From Alphaproteobacteria bacterium (GTDB taxonomy: Bacteria > Pseudomonadota > Alphaproteobacteria > Caulobacterales > Maricaulaceae), in the NCBI GenBank assembly GCA_030428405.1, contig JAUIEH010000236.1, positions 1-5,128 of the forward strand: a DNA stretch of 5,128 nucleotides, written 5' to 3'. The notes beneath the pieces were generated by a model. The model worked only from the letters and a program-made list of their open reading frames with translations, was not told where the DNA came from and searched no databases. The position numbers were made by a program, and so were the translations under genes. Of this stretch, positions 1 through 5,128 are shown in pieces. Within the stretch, counting starts at the first letter, position 1; the number at the start of each line of letters is the position of its first letter.

Positions 1-247
1 GAAGGAGATACTGACCGGCGATGACGAGCGCGCGCTGATGAAGCTCATCGTTCGGCGCGCTGATGAGGTCGTCATCGGCTGCCACATCTTCGGACCGGAA
101 GCGGGCGAGCTGATCCAGCTCGCAGCGATTGCGGTCAAGGCGGGCCTGACCAAATCGGCATGGGACGAGACCTGCGCGGTCCACCCGACGCTGGCTGAAG
201 AACTCGTCACCATGCGCGACCCCGTGCCGGTGATGGCGGCGGAGTAG
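1..247 (+). CDS. gor: Glutathione-disulfide reductase, C-terminal fragment (5' end outside window)
   Basis: Only the last 81 residues are visible; the reading frame is open from base 2 and the true start lies left of the window. The visible part is the dimerisation domain of the class I pyridine nucleotide-disulfide oxidoreductases. It contains MKLIV, then a VIGCHIFG strand, GELIQLAAIAVKAGLTK, and the closing signature HPTLAEELVTMR (about visible residues 61-72). In glutathione reductase the His of HPT and the Glu five residues later come from the partner subunit and act as the acid/base pair at the active-site disulfide; both are present here (His61, Glu66). VTMR after the HPT..EE motif fits glutathione reductase better than lipoamide dehydrogenase or mercuric reductase. 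The enzyme would be a cytosolic FAD- and NADPH-dependent homodimer that regenerates GSH. The FAD domain and redox CxxxxC motif cannot be checked. The stop codon is TAG at 245-247, with a convergent gene ending 15 bases beyond. Confidence 0.85.
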   Translation, partial: KEILTGDDERALMKLIVRRADEVVIGCHIFGPEAGELIQLAAIAVKAGLTKSAWDETCAVHPTLAEELVTMRDPVPVMAAE

Positions 248-262
248 GCTGGCGGTCGCGTT

Positions 263-2434
263 CTATTCGGGCGCTGTGTCCGGCGTCGCGGCGTGCGCGC
301 CGACACGGTAGTCGCGCGTTGCTTCGGCCAGCACCTCGTCAAGCGTGAAGGGCACGCGGCGCAGTTCCTCGGCCGCAAATATTGGTGCTTGATCCGCATA
401 ATGCGGACTGTCGGGGTGCGTGGTTGCTGCGCCATATTGATGGATGGCGTGCGAGGTCACGTCGCCGTCCTCGTCCCATTCCACCAGCATGATGTAGGTG
501 TCGCCGGCAACAGCGCGACGGCGTCCGTCATCGCCTAAAGGCGCGCCGGCGGCATAGACCGCGCGCATCGTGTCCGGACCGCCATTGAGCGGCAGATCGA
601 CATCGCCTCTACGTAGCCGGTTCAGCTCGCCCCAGGCGACGTCAAGGCGACCATGATGCGCCATCAAATCTTGCGCACTTGCGCGCAACGCATCGATTGG
701 CGCGACCAGCCAGGGGTCATCCGTGTGCCGATTGCCGATGGCGCGGCGCGCGGTCAAAAGCGCGATCGCTGCGGCCTCGCTATCGACATCCGCGCTGAGG
801 TTCCATGTCGCGAGCAGGGTCTGGGCGTCGCGCAGCAATTCATCGTCACCGAAATCCAGCGTCGTCAGCCGTTCGACAAGTCGGCCGACAGCAGATGTCG
901 GTGCGTAGACATGGTCGTATTTCACGGCGAGCAGATCGTCGCGGCTGATCTCGGGATCGGCGCCGAGCAGGCTGGCCGCGCGCAGGGCTCGATTTGTCGT
1001 GCGCGGCTCAATCCCGAACTCAGCGGGAAAGTCGTCAGCTGAGAGAAGGTCGGCGGGATCGGTCGCGGACTGGAACGGCGTCTGGTTGGAGCTCGACAGC
1101 CAGCCCGACGGCGGATCGAGATAGAGCGGCAAATCCTCAAACGGATGAGTTTGCGTCCAGATGAGATCGGAGCGGTCGCCGGGCAGATAATCGCGCCAAG
1201 CCCAGCCGGGCGCGCGCTCCGGCATAGCCGCATTGTAGAGATAGGCGATGTGGCCGTCGGCGTCGGCATAGACGGCGTTGAGACTGGCGATGGCCTGCAT
1301 CTCCATCGCCGTACGCCATCCCTGCCAATCTTGCGCGCGGTTCATAGCGTACCATTGTTCGACCTGGCGCAATTCCGTCATTCCGGCATAGCGCACGGCG
1401 TAATCGCCATGGCTCACGCGCACGACCGGTCCGTGAGCAGAGCGGTATATCGGGCGCTCGATCGTCCAGGAGAAGGGCCCCCAGATGCGCACGCGCAGGC
1501 GCGCCGTTGCACGTTCGAGCGGGCGCCACTCGCCGTCGAGCAGATATTGATCGCCGTCCGTCGTCAGCGCATAGACGTCGATGAGGTCAGGATGGTTGAC
1601 CGTGTGCGCCCAGCCGAGGCGTTCATTGTGACCATGCAGGACGAGGGGCGCGCCCGGGAACGTCCCGCCATGGGCGTTCCAGCCTTGCTCCGAATGCAGA
1701 CCGATTTCGTACCAGGCGACCGGCCCGTCGAAAGGCTGATGCGAGTTGACCAGAAGGCGGGTCACTCCGTCAGAGGAGCGCGATGGCGCGACGGCGATGG
1801 CGTTGGAGCCTTCCGGCGCATCAGACGGCGCAGCGTCCGTTATCGGCGCAAGCGCAATGTCGCGCGCGCGTTCGGGGCCAAACAATTCGCCGAGCGCGTC
1901 ATCGAGCCCGTACATGAAGGGCGTGCGCAGAACGAAGCCTGCTACGACATCGCGGCCGGTGATGGGCAGGACGCCGCCGCGCACGGCGTCGGGATTGTCA
2001 GCGGCCCAGGCGTTGAGCCCGCTGGCGTAAGCCTCGACGAGCGCGCGCGCTTCCGGCGAGAGATCGCTCTCATAGCCGGCGTCTACGACGTCGCGAACGC
2101 CGAGCAGTTGCACGACATAGTCGATCTGTGCGCCCGCGCGACCGGCATGCACGGCAAGTTCGCCGCGCGCCGCCAGAAGCGATTCCTCGATTGTCGCCCA
2201 ATCGTCCTCCGCATGGGCGAAGCCGAGCCCGAAGCCGACATCGACATCGCGAGCGCCGTAAATATGGGGCACGCCGAAGCGGTCCCGGATGATGCGCGCG
2301 TCATATCGGGCTGCCTCGGCGCGAATGGCGTCGAGGTCGGGTTCTGGGAAGTGGGTCCACGCCATGGCCGCGAGAACGCCGGCCGCGCCAATTAGAAACG
2401 CGCCGATAATGGTGATGAGCCGTCCCGCCGACAT
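263..2434 (-). CDS. Penicillin acylase-family Ntn-hydrolase (acyl-homoserine-lactone acylase-like), secreted
   Basis: This 723-residue proenzyme belongs to the family that includes penicillin G acylase, PvdQ and aculeacin acylase, which hydrolyse amide bonds of acylated substrates. Residues 6-25 are a hydrophobic export segment with a possible signal peptidase site after AMA (25/26), implying the periplasm. The alpha part carries IIRDRFGVPHIYG (48-60) and GLGFAHAEDDW (69-79). The linker near 199-209 ends in Gly209-Ser210-Asn, the expected autoproteolysis site; Ser210 would become the N-terminal nucleophile of a 514-residue beta chain. Counting from it, His is beta-23 and Val is beta-70, as recalled for PvdQ, and an Asn in SSSNQTPF (beta-241) fits the oxyanion-hole Asn. 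The start at 2434 was chosen because GAGGGAGGG sits 6 bases upstream and the hydrophobic segment follows at once. The open frame runs on to 2710, but that extension is low-complexity and overlaps the divergent gene. The substrate is unknown: an AHL, a lipopeptide or a beta-lactam are all possible. Confidence 0.9.
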   Translation of the reverse strand: MSAGRLITIIGAFLIGAAGVLAAMAWTHFPEPDLDAIRAEAARYDARIIRDRFGVPHIYGARDVDVGFGLGFAHAEDDWATIEESLLAARGELAVHAGRAGAQIDYVVQLLGVRDVVDAGYESDLSPEARALVEAYASGLNAWAADNPDAVRGGVLPITGRDVVAGFVLRTPFMYGLDDALGELFGPERARDIALAPITDAAPSDAPEGSNAIAVAPSRSSDGVTRLLVNSHQPFDGPVAWYEIGLHSEQGWNAHGGTFPGAPLVLHGHNERLGWAHTVNHPDLIDVYALTTDGDQYLLDGEWRPLERATARLRVRIWGPFSWTIERPIYRSAHGPVVRVSHGDYAVRYAGMTELRQVEQWYAMNRAQDWQGWRTAMEMQAIASLNAVYADADGHIAYLYNAAMPERAPGWAWRDYLPGDRSDLIWTQTHPFEDLPLYLDPPSGWLSSSNQTPFQSATDPADLLSADDFPAEFGIEPRTTNRALRAASLLGADPEISRDDLLAVKYDHVYAPTSAVGRLVERLTTLDFGDDELLRDAQTLLATWNLSADVDSEAAAIALLTARRAIGNRHTDDPWLVAPIDALRASAQDLMAHHGRLDVAWGELNRLRRGDVDLPLNGGPDTMRAVYAAGAPLGDDGRRRAVAGDTYIMLVEWDEDGDVTSHAIHQYGAATTHPDSPHYADQAPIFAAEELRRVPFTLDEVLAEATRDYRVGAHAATPDTAPE

Positions 2435-2440
2435 GCGCCG

Positions 2441-2449
2441 CCCTCCCTC
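2441..2449 (-). promoter_or_regulatory. Ribosome binding site of the acylase gene
   Basis: Read on the - strand this is GAGGGAGGG, a strong Shine-Dalgarno sequence, with 6 bases between it and the ATG at 2434-2432. It decides the start codon against the longer open frame that continues to 2710. Confidence 0.75.
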
Positions 2450-2528
2450 GCTGCGGGGCGCAGTGAAGCCTGCGCGCGCTGCAAGGTGAAGCGAATTCGG
2501 ACAATTGCCCGCGTCGCGGCGCTGATCG

Positions 2529-2549
2529 GACGTTTTCGGCCGCAACGTC
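2529..2549. repeat. Perfect 6+6 inverted repeat, possible operator
   Basis: GACGTT at 2529-2534 and AACGTC at 2544-2549 are perfect reverse complements separated by 9 bases; an EagI-type palindrome CGGCCG (2537-2542) lies inside. The element sits about midway between the two divergent start codons (95 bases from the acylase start, 106 from the ParA start). Such a dyad could bind a dimeric regulator of both genes. It could also form a small hairpin, but a terminator makes little sense between divergent genes. A 6-base dyad in GC-rich DNA may arise by chance. Confidence 0.3.
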
Positions 2550-2558
2550 GGGATTCTT

Positions 2559-2588
2559 TTGTTTGCGCGCGCGCGCTTGAGCTTTAAG
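2559..2588 (+). promoter_or_regulatory. Weak candidate promoter for the ParA-like operon
   Basis: TTGTTT (2559-2564) and TTTAAG (2583-2588) are 18 bases apart and share 3/6 and 4/6 positions with the sigma-70 consensus. The spacer contains the (GC)6 tract. If used, transcription would start near 2595 and give an untranslated leader of about 60 bases before the ATG at 2655. No better pair was seen on this strand, but the match is poor and alphaproteobacterial promoters often diverge from consensus. Confidence 0.2.
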
Positions 2589-2654
2589 CATTGATGCTGC
2601 GGGCAGAAATCAGGGCGTGCGCGGGGGGCGAGCGCGAAGCCGAAGCGAGGCTCT

Positions 2655-3554
2655 ATGGCGCTTCCGGTGATATCGGTCGTCAACATGAAAGGCGGGGTCG
2701 GCAAGACCACGCTGACGGTGGCGTTGGCCGAAACGATTGCGGTTCAGCGCAATAAGCGCGTCCTGGTGATCGATGTAGATGCGCAGGCCAGCGCGACTTT
2801 CGCTTTTCTGGGTGAGGAGAAGTTCCGCACCATGAGGCGCGAAGGCCGCCATGCCGGGCGCTTGATGGCCGAGCTTGGCCCGCCAATGCCGGGTGGTCCG
2901 CCGCCGAGCCCGATGTCGGAATTGATCTGGCAGAATGCGAGCAGCCTCAATCCGGCGCCTGCGCTCGATCTCGTCGGCGCCGTGCCCGCGCTGCAAAAGC
3001 TTGAGCGTCAGGTCATCTGCGACCTCGCCGGGGCGGGATATACGCGTCAGGCGATTGAGATTATGGCGGCCGAGCATCTCGTCTCGACGCTCGCCGGCGC
3101 CGCCGGTCTTTATGACGTCGTGCTGATCGACTGTCCTCCAGGCATATCCGCTTTCACCGAGGCGGCCGTCCGAGTCTCAAAGCTCGTGATCGCGCCTTTC
3201 GTGCCGGAATTCTTATCCGCGCTCGGCCTTGAGACGTTTCTGTTCCAGTGCGCAGCGCCATTGGCGCGGGAGCGGGCCTGGACCGGGCGCATGATCGGCG
3301 TGGCCAACCGCGTCACCGGCTCGCGCGACGAGCAGCGCTTCTTCAGCCAGATCGCCGACGTCGCTGAGGAAAACGAAATCGACATTTCCATATCGAAAGT
3401 GCGCGTGCCGCAGGACGCCGCCATTGCGCGCGCCGTGGAACCCGCGGCGGGCGCCAACTATGCGCAGAAATACGGCTCATCAGTCGGCATCTTCATCGAT
3501 CTGGCGGATGAAGCGCTTGCAGCTCTGAATGCGAAGGCTTCCGTTCCGGCATGA
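2655..3554 (+). CDS. ParA/MinD-family P-loop ATPase (complete, 299 aa)
   Basis: Cytosolic ParA-type ATPases form ATP-bound dimers that bind DNA or membrane and position plasmids, chromosomes or protein cargo, with a partner protein stimulating ATP hydrolysis. Seen here: a deviant Walker A KGGVGKTT at residues 12-19 with the signature Lys12 and catalytic Lys17; Walker A' VLVIDVDAQ (36-44) with Asp40; Walker B VVLIDCPPG (155-163) with Asp159; GVANRV (215-220), the adenine-contact strand of the family; and the late VRVPQDAAIARAVE region (249-262). There is no N-terminal HTH domain, as in small chromosomal or type Ib ParA proteins. A proline-rich stretch GPPMPGGPPPSP (75-86) interrupts the region between A' and B and looks like a surface loop. 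The start gives the usual ParA opening (ISVVNMKGG); a modest GAGG lies 4 bases before the ATG. The stop overlaps the next gene by 4 bases. Its cargo is unknown. Confidence 0.9.
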   Translation: MALPVISVVNMKGGVGKTTLTVALAETIAVQRNKRVLVIDVDAQASATFAFLGEEKFRTMRREGRHAGRLMAELGPPMPGGPPPSPMSELIWQNASSLNPAPALDLVGAVPALQKLERQVICDLAGAGYTRQAIEIMAAEHLVSTLAGAAGLYDVVLIDCPPGISAFTEAAVRVSKLVIAPFVPEFLSALGLETFLFQCAAPLARERAWTGRMIGVANRVTGSRDEQRFFSQIADVAEENEIDISISKVRVPQDAAIARAVEPAAGANYAQKYGSSVGIFIDLADEALAALNAKASVPA

Positions 3555-3907
3555 GCATGGATGAGCGCTTGCAGCGCTTCTTCGCGGTCATTCGCGCAGA
3601 AGCCAAGGCCAACCCGTCATTCGCCGCCAGACTTGAGCGGGCTCTGTCGGACACGGTGTCGACGCGGGCCGAATTCGCCGCTGCTGCGCCTGCGCTCGAT
3701 CCGGTCAAGCTCTTGAAGGAGAAGGGCGAAGACGATTTGCGTGCTGCGCTCGCGGAAATGACGCGCACGGAGATTTATGCGCTCGTGCGGATAAGGAAGC
3801 TCGAGCCGCACGGTGTTTCGACTTACACGCGCGCCAGGCTTATCGAGCATGTCGTCGCCGCAGCCCGCCGCGCCTCAGGCTCACGCAAAAGTCCGCTCGA
3901 CTACTAG
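3551..3907 (+). CDS. Small partner protein of the ParA-like ATPase, possible SAP/Rho-N-like domain
   Basis: This 118-residue protein is not recognised as a named family. Its ATG overlaps the ATPase stop codon (ATGA at 3551-3554) and there is no well-spaced Shine-Dalgarno of its own, so translation is probably coupled and the product is likely a partner of the ATPase. Residues 1-35 are predicted amphipathic helix with the motif NPSFAARLERAL. Residues 36-50 are an Ala-rich linker. Residues 50-105 run LDPVKLLKEKGEDDLRAAL, then TEIYALVRIRKLEPHG and RARLIEHVV. Spacing of the L/I/V positions and the second-helix LIEHVV resembles the helix-loop-helix layout of SAP or Rho-N nucleic-acid-binding modules. 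The C-terminal tail is basic (ARRASGSRK). By position it could be a ParB-like adaptor or DNA tether; this is inference. No membrane segment or signal peptide is seen. Confidence 0.75.
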   Translation: MSMDERLQRFFAVIRAEAKANPSFAARLERALSDTVSTRAEFAAAAPALDPVKLLKEKGEDDLRAALAEMTRTEIYALVRIRKLEPHGVSTYTRARLIEHVVAAARRASGSRKSPLDY

Positions 3908-3928
3908 GCTCAAGGCGGAGTGGCGCGC
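3908..3928. other. 21-base convergent gap between the two partner genes
   Basis: The + strand partner ends with TAG at 3905-3907 and the - strand partner ends with TAA read from 3931 to 3929. Nothing resembling a classical hairpin-plus-T-run terminator fits in the gap, so transcripts from the two modules probably overlap at their 3' ends. Confidence 0.6.
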
Positions 3929-4360
3929 TTAGAGGATGTCGCGCGCGAGCGAGTTTTCTTCGATCAGAGCTTCTGCGGCTGCAATGACGGCCGGCTCGCC
4001 GGCGCGCCGGCTCGCGGCCTTGACGAAGCGCAGAAGCGAACGGCGCTCGGCCGCCGGCAAATCATCCAACTTCACATGCGCATCCGCCGTGATGCGGGCC
4101 GCCAGCATCGGGATCAGCCGGCTCGCGGTGATAAGGAGCTTTCTGCGCGCCTTATCGGCCGCTGCGTAGGCGGTGTCTCCCGACACAGGCTTGGCCGCGC
4201 CCTTCGGTGCACGTATGGTTTTGCACAGCGCCGCAAACTCTTTGTCATCCAGCGCCGCGACTTCGTTGCGAAACGCCTTGAGCGCTGCGGCGTCCGCCTT
4301 GGGATGAGCGCAAGCCGCTTTCAACAACGCGCGCGAGGAGGGACTCAGCTTTTGTGTCAC
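3929..4360 (-). CDS. Hypothetical basic helical protein coupled to the second ParA-like gene
   Basis: This 143-residue protein is not recognised. It starts with GTG, and that GTG overlaps the stop codon of the upstream ParA-like gene (GTGA, read 4360 to 4357). No Shine-Dalgarno precedes it, so it is probably made by translational coupling. Composition is rich in Ala, Lys, Arg and Leu and the whole chain looks alpha-helical. Residues 1-50 hold SPSSRALLKAA and LDDKEFAALCKTIRAPKG. A linker follows around 51-65. A basic helix AADKARRKLLITASRLI lies at 67-83. A C-terminal bundle contains LDDLPAAERRSLLRFVKAASRRA (98-120) and ends IEENSLARDIL. There is no signal peptide, membrane span, or recognisable ParB HTH or CTPase motif. 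It shows no clear sequence similarity by eye to the partner in the opposing module, although position and gene coupling are the same. A role as adaptor or activator of the neighbouring ATPase is an inference from layout. Confidence 0.7.
   Translation of the reverse strand: MTQKLSPSSRALLKAACAHPKADAAALKAFRNEVAALDDKEFAALCKTIRAPKGAAKPVSGDTAYAAADKARRKLLITASRLIPMLAARITADAHVKLDDLPAAERRSLLRFVKAASRRAGEPAVIAAAEALIEENSLARDIL
3998..4011. repeat. Perfect 14-bp palindrome inside the - strand partner gene
   Basis: GCCGGCGCGCCGGC is a perfect palindrome containing an AscI-type GGCGCGCC core. It is flanked by two copies of CCGGCTCGC (3991-3999 and 4007-4015), and CCGGCTCGCGG recurs at 4118-4128. It lies in codons for Arg/Ala-rich residues, where GC-rich codon choice can produce such patterns without function. 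Confidence 0.35.
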
Positions 4361-5128
4361 GCCGCTTTGCGCGCATCATTTGCATAAACCAGCGCGGCGA
4401 GTTCATCTGCGATGCCGTTGAGCGAATCCTTGAGGGGGCCCGCCCACAGCCCGCTCGCGCGATAAATCGCAAGATGAGCGAGCGGGTCGTCCTCCATGCC
4501 TTCTTCGCGAATGGCGAGGAATTTGGACGTGATCAAACGGCCTTCCAGCACAGCGCGGCTCAAGGGGAAGCTGAGCGCGGCGTCAAACTCGCCGGAACGC
4601 GCATGTTGCTCAATTTCGCTGACTTGAGAACGCTCCACGCCATTAAAGACGACCGACATCGGCGCGCGTCCCGGCTCGTCGAGCAGGCGCGTCATGATGT
4701 CGTTGAGAAGGCGCAGGCCGCGTAGTGAAAAGCGATCCGGTCGGACCGGCGCAAGGATGCGCGAGGCGACTGCAAATGCGCAGCGCGTCAGGAAGGACGC
4801 AGACGGATTGGTGTCGAGCACCACCAGATCATAATGCTCGCGCAACACGTCGATCGAGCAGATGAAATTATTGAGCGCGGCGTCGATATCGTCCTTGCGT
4901 TCGAGAAAGGCGTATTTCGCGATGTCGAACTGACCGCATACGAGGTCGAAGCGCTCTTTCTCACTCTTTGTACGAATTAGGCGGCGGGCGATTTTGTCCG
5001 GCGTCGGCGGCGCCACATCGGCGCGATTGACCCTCTTCCAGTCCTCGCTCGGGCTAGGCTGTCCTTGTAAAGAGGAAGGCTCGAACAGGCTGATGACGCT
5101 CGAATCCATCTGGATCAGCGTGTCCTGC
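4357..5128 (-). CDS. Second ParA-like ATPase, partial (N-terminal Walker A region outside window)
   Basis: The last 256 residues are visible and the frame is still open at the right edge. The first visible residues QDTLIQMDSS align with the stretch after the ParA Walker A' motif (D.DxQ), so roughly 40 residues, including Walker A, probably lie just beyond base 5128. The ATG at 5109 is internal. Walker B is LVVLDTNPS (visible residues 101-109, Asp105), preceded by LREHYD and followed by ASRILAPVRPDRFSLRGLRLLND, the typical ParA core after Walker B. VVFNGVER (159-166) fits the adenine-contact strand. AVLEGRLI (192-199) fits the conserved late helix. A charged segment around 42-60 (PDKIARRLIRTKSEKERF) is predicted to be helical. 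The protein is clearly different from the ATPase at 2655-3554 (DTNPSAS versus DCPPGIS), so it is not a recent duplicate. It overlaps its downstream partner by 4 bases. Whether the Walker A motif is intact cannot be seen. Confidence 0.8.
   Translation of the reverse strand, partial: QDTLIQMDSSVISLFEPSSLQGQPSPSEDWKRVNRADVAPPTPDKIARRLIRTKSEKERFDLVCGQFDIAKYAFLERKDDIDAALNNFICSIDVLREHYDLVVLDTNPSASFLTRCAFAVASRILAPVRPDRFSLRGLRLLNDIMTRLLDEPGRAPMSVVFNGVERSQVSEIEQHARSGEFDAALSFPLSRAVLEGRLITSKFLAIREEGMEDDPLAHLAIYRASGLWAGPLKDSLNGIADELAALVYANDARKAA
4450..4486. repeat. Perfect 9-bp inverted repeat with nested hairpin, in the 3' part of the second ParA-like gene
   Basis: CCCGCTCGC (4450-4458) and GCGAGCGGG (4478-4486) are perfect reverse complements across 19 bases. 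The intervening segment starts with its own small hairpin, GCGA-TAAA-TCGC (4459-4470). The element lies within codons near visible residues 214-226 of the ATPase, about 90 to 130 bases before its stop codon and the coupled GTG start. It could form an mRNA structure affecting the downstream partner gene, but chance in GC-rich coding DNA is the simpler explanation. Confidence 0.4.

Larger units (their letters stand above)
2435..2654. promoter_or_regulatory. Divergent intergenic regulatory region
   Basis: These 220 bases separate the divergent acylase (-) and ParA-like (+) genes and must carry the promoters for both, unless transcription enters from elsewhere. Visible elements are a perfect inverted repeat at 2529-2549, a short T-rich stretch (2555-2564), an alternating (GC)6 tract at 2565-2576 and a weak promoter-like pair facing right. 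No convincing -35/-10 pair was found for the acylase direction; a TTGTCC on the - strand (2503-2498) lacks a good partner. No transcription factor site was recognised. That this region is regulatory follows from gene layout, not from a proven motif. Confidence 0.5.

Noticed and set aside
276..306. Hairpin (GTGTC..GGCG pairing CGCC..GACAC, one bulge) as a terminator for the glutathione reductase gene
   Set aside because: It lies inside the end of the acylase coding sequence and no T-run follows on either strand.
1145..2395. A 416-codon open frame on the + strand opposite the acylase
   Set aside because: It lies entirely within the well-supported acylase gene, is Arg-rich and shows no motif. 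Long antisense frames are common in GC-rich genes.
2435..2710. Extension of the acylase frame upstream by 92 codons to an ATG at 2710
   Set aside because: The added sequence is Arg/Pro-rich without a fold, overlaps the start of the divergent ParA-like gene, and bypasses a strong Shine-Dalgarno and hydrophobic export segment at 2434.
3923..3959. GCGCGC repeats plus TTTTCTT as a terminator of the + strand module
   Set aside because: GCGCGC is self-complementary and abundant here; the 12-base loop and the gap of several bases before the T-rich stretch make a weak terminator.
3920..4725. Open frames on the + strand opposite the second module
   Set aside because: Arg-rich shadow translations of the - strand genes, which have ParA motifs and a 4-base coupled overlap.
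4357..5109. ATG at 5109 as the start of the second ParA-like gene
   Set aside because: The frame stays open to the window edge and the preceding codons continue a ParA core. Starting here would delete Walker A.
2435..5128. Search for a canonical parS site (TGTTTCACGTGAAACA type)
   Set aside because: No match or near match was seen by eye in the intergenic or coding sequence of the ParA-like block.
1..5128. tRNA, rRNA, CRISPR arrays, insertion sequences or attachment sites
   Set aside because: No cloverleaf-like sequence, regularly spaced repeat, transposase motif or terminal inverted repeat was seen.

Overview
This 5.1 kb window is GC-rich, densely coded DNA from a Gram-negative bacterium. 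The composition, codon use and types of protein suggest an alphaproteobacterium; this is an inference from style, not from a marker gene. No tRNA, rRNA, CRISPR array, insertion sequence or phage gene is visible. The presence of glutathione reductase suggests chromosomal rather than plasmid DNA.

Left part (1-2434). The window opens inside the 3' end of a glutathione reductase-type flavoenzyme on the + strand, recognised by its HPT..EE C-terminal signature. Fifteen bases after its stop codon a convergent gene ends. This is a 723-residue secreted or membrane-anchored Ntn-hydrolase of the penicillin acylase / acyl-homoserine-lactone acylase family. Its predicted nucleophile (Ser210) follows a Gly-Ser autocleavage site, and the His and Val positions match the numbering recalled for PvdQ.

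Middle (2435-2654). A 220-base divergent intergenic region separates the acylase from the right-hand block. It holds a perfect 6+6 inverted repeat, a (GC)6 tract and one weak candidate promoter.

Right part (2655-5128). Two two-gene modules converge tail to tail. On the + strand, a complete 299-residue ParA/MinD-type ATPase overlaps by 4 bases (ATGA) a 118-residue protein with a possible SAP/Rho-N-like C-terminal half. On the - strand, a second, divergent ParA-like ATPase, whose N-terminal Walker A region lies off the right edge, overlaps by 4 bases (GTGA) a 143-residue helical, basic protein. The two partner genes end only 21 bases apart. Neither partner is a recognisable ParB, and no canonical parS is visible. 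The most interesting reading is a paired positioning or partition system: two ATPases, each translationally coupled to its own small partner. The function of both partners is unknown.
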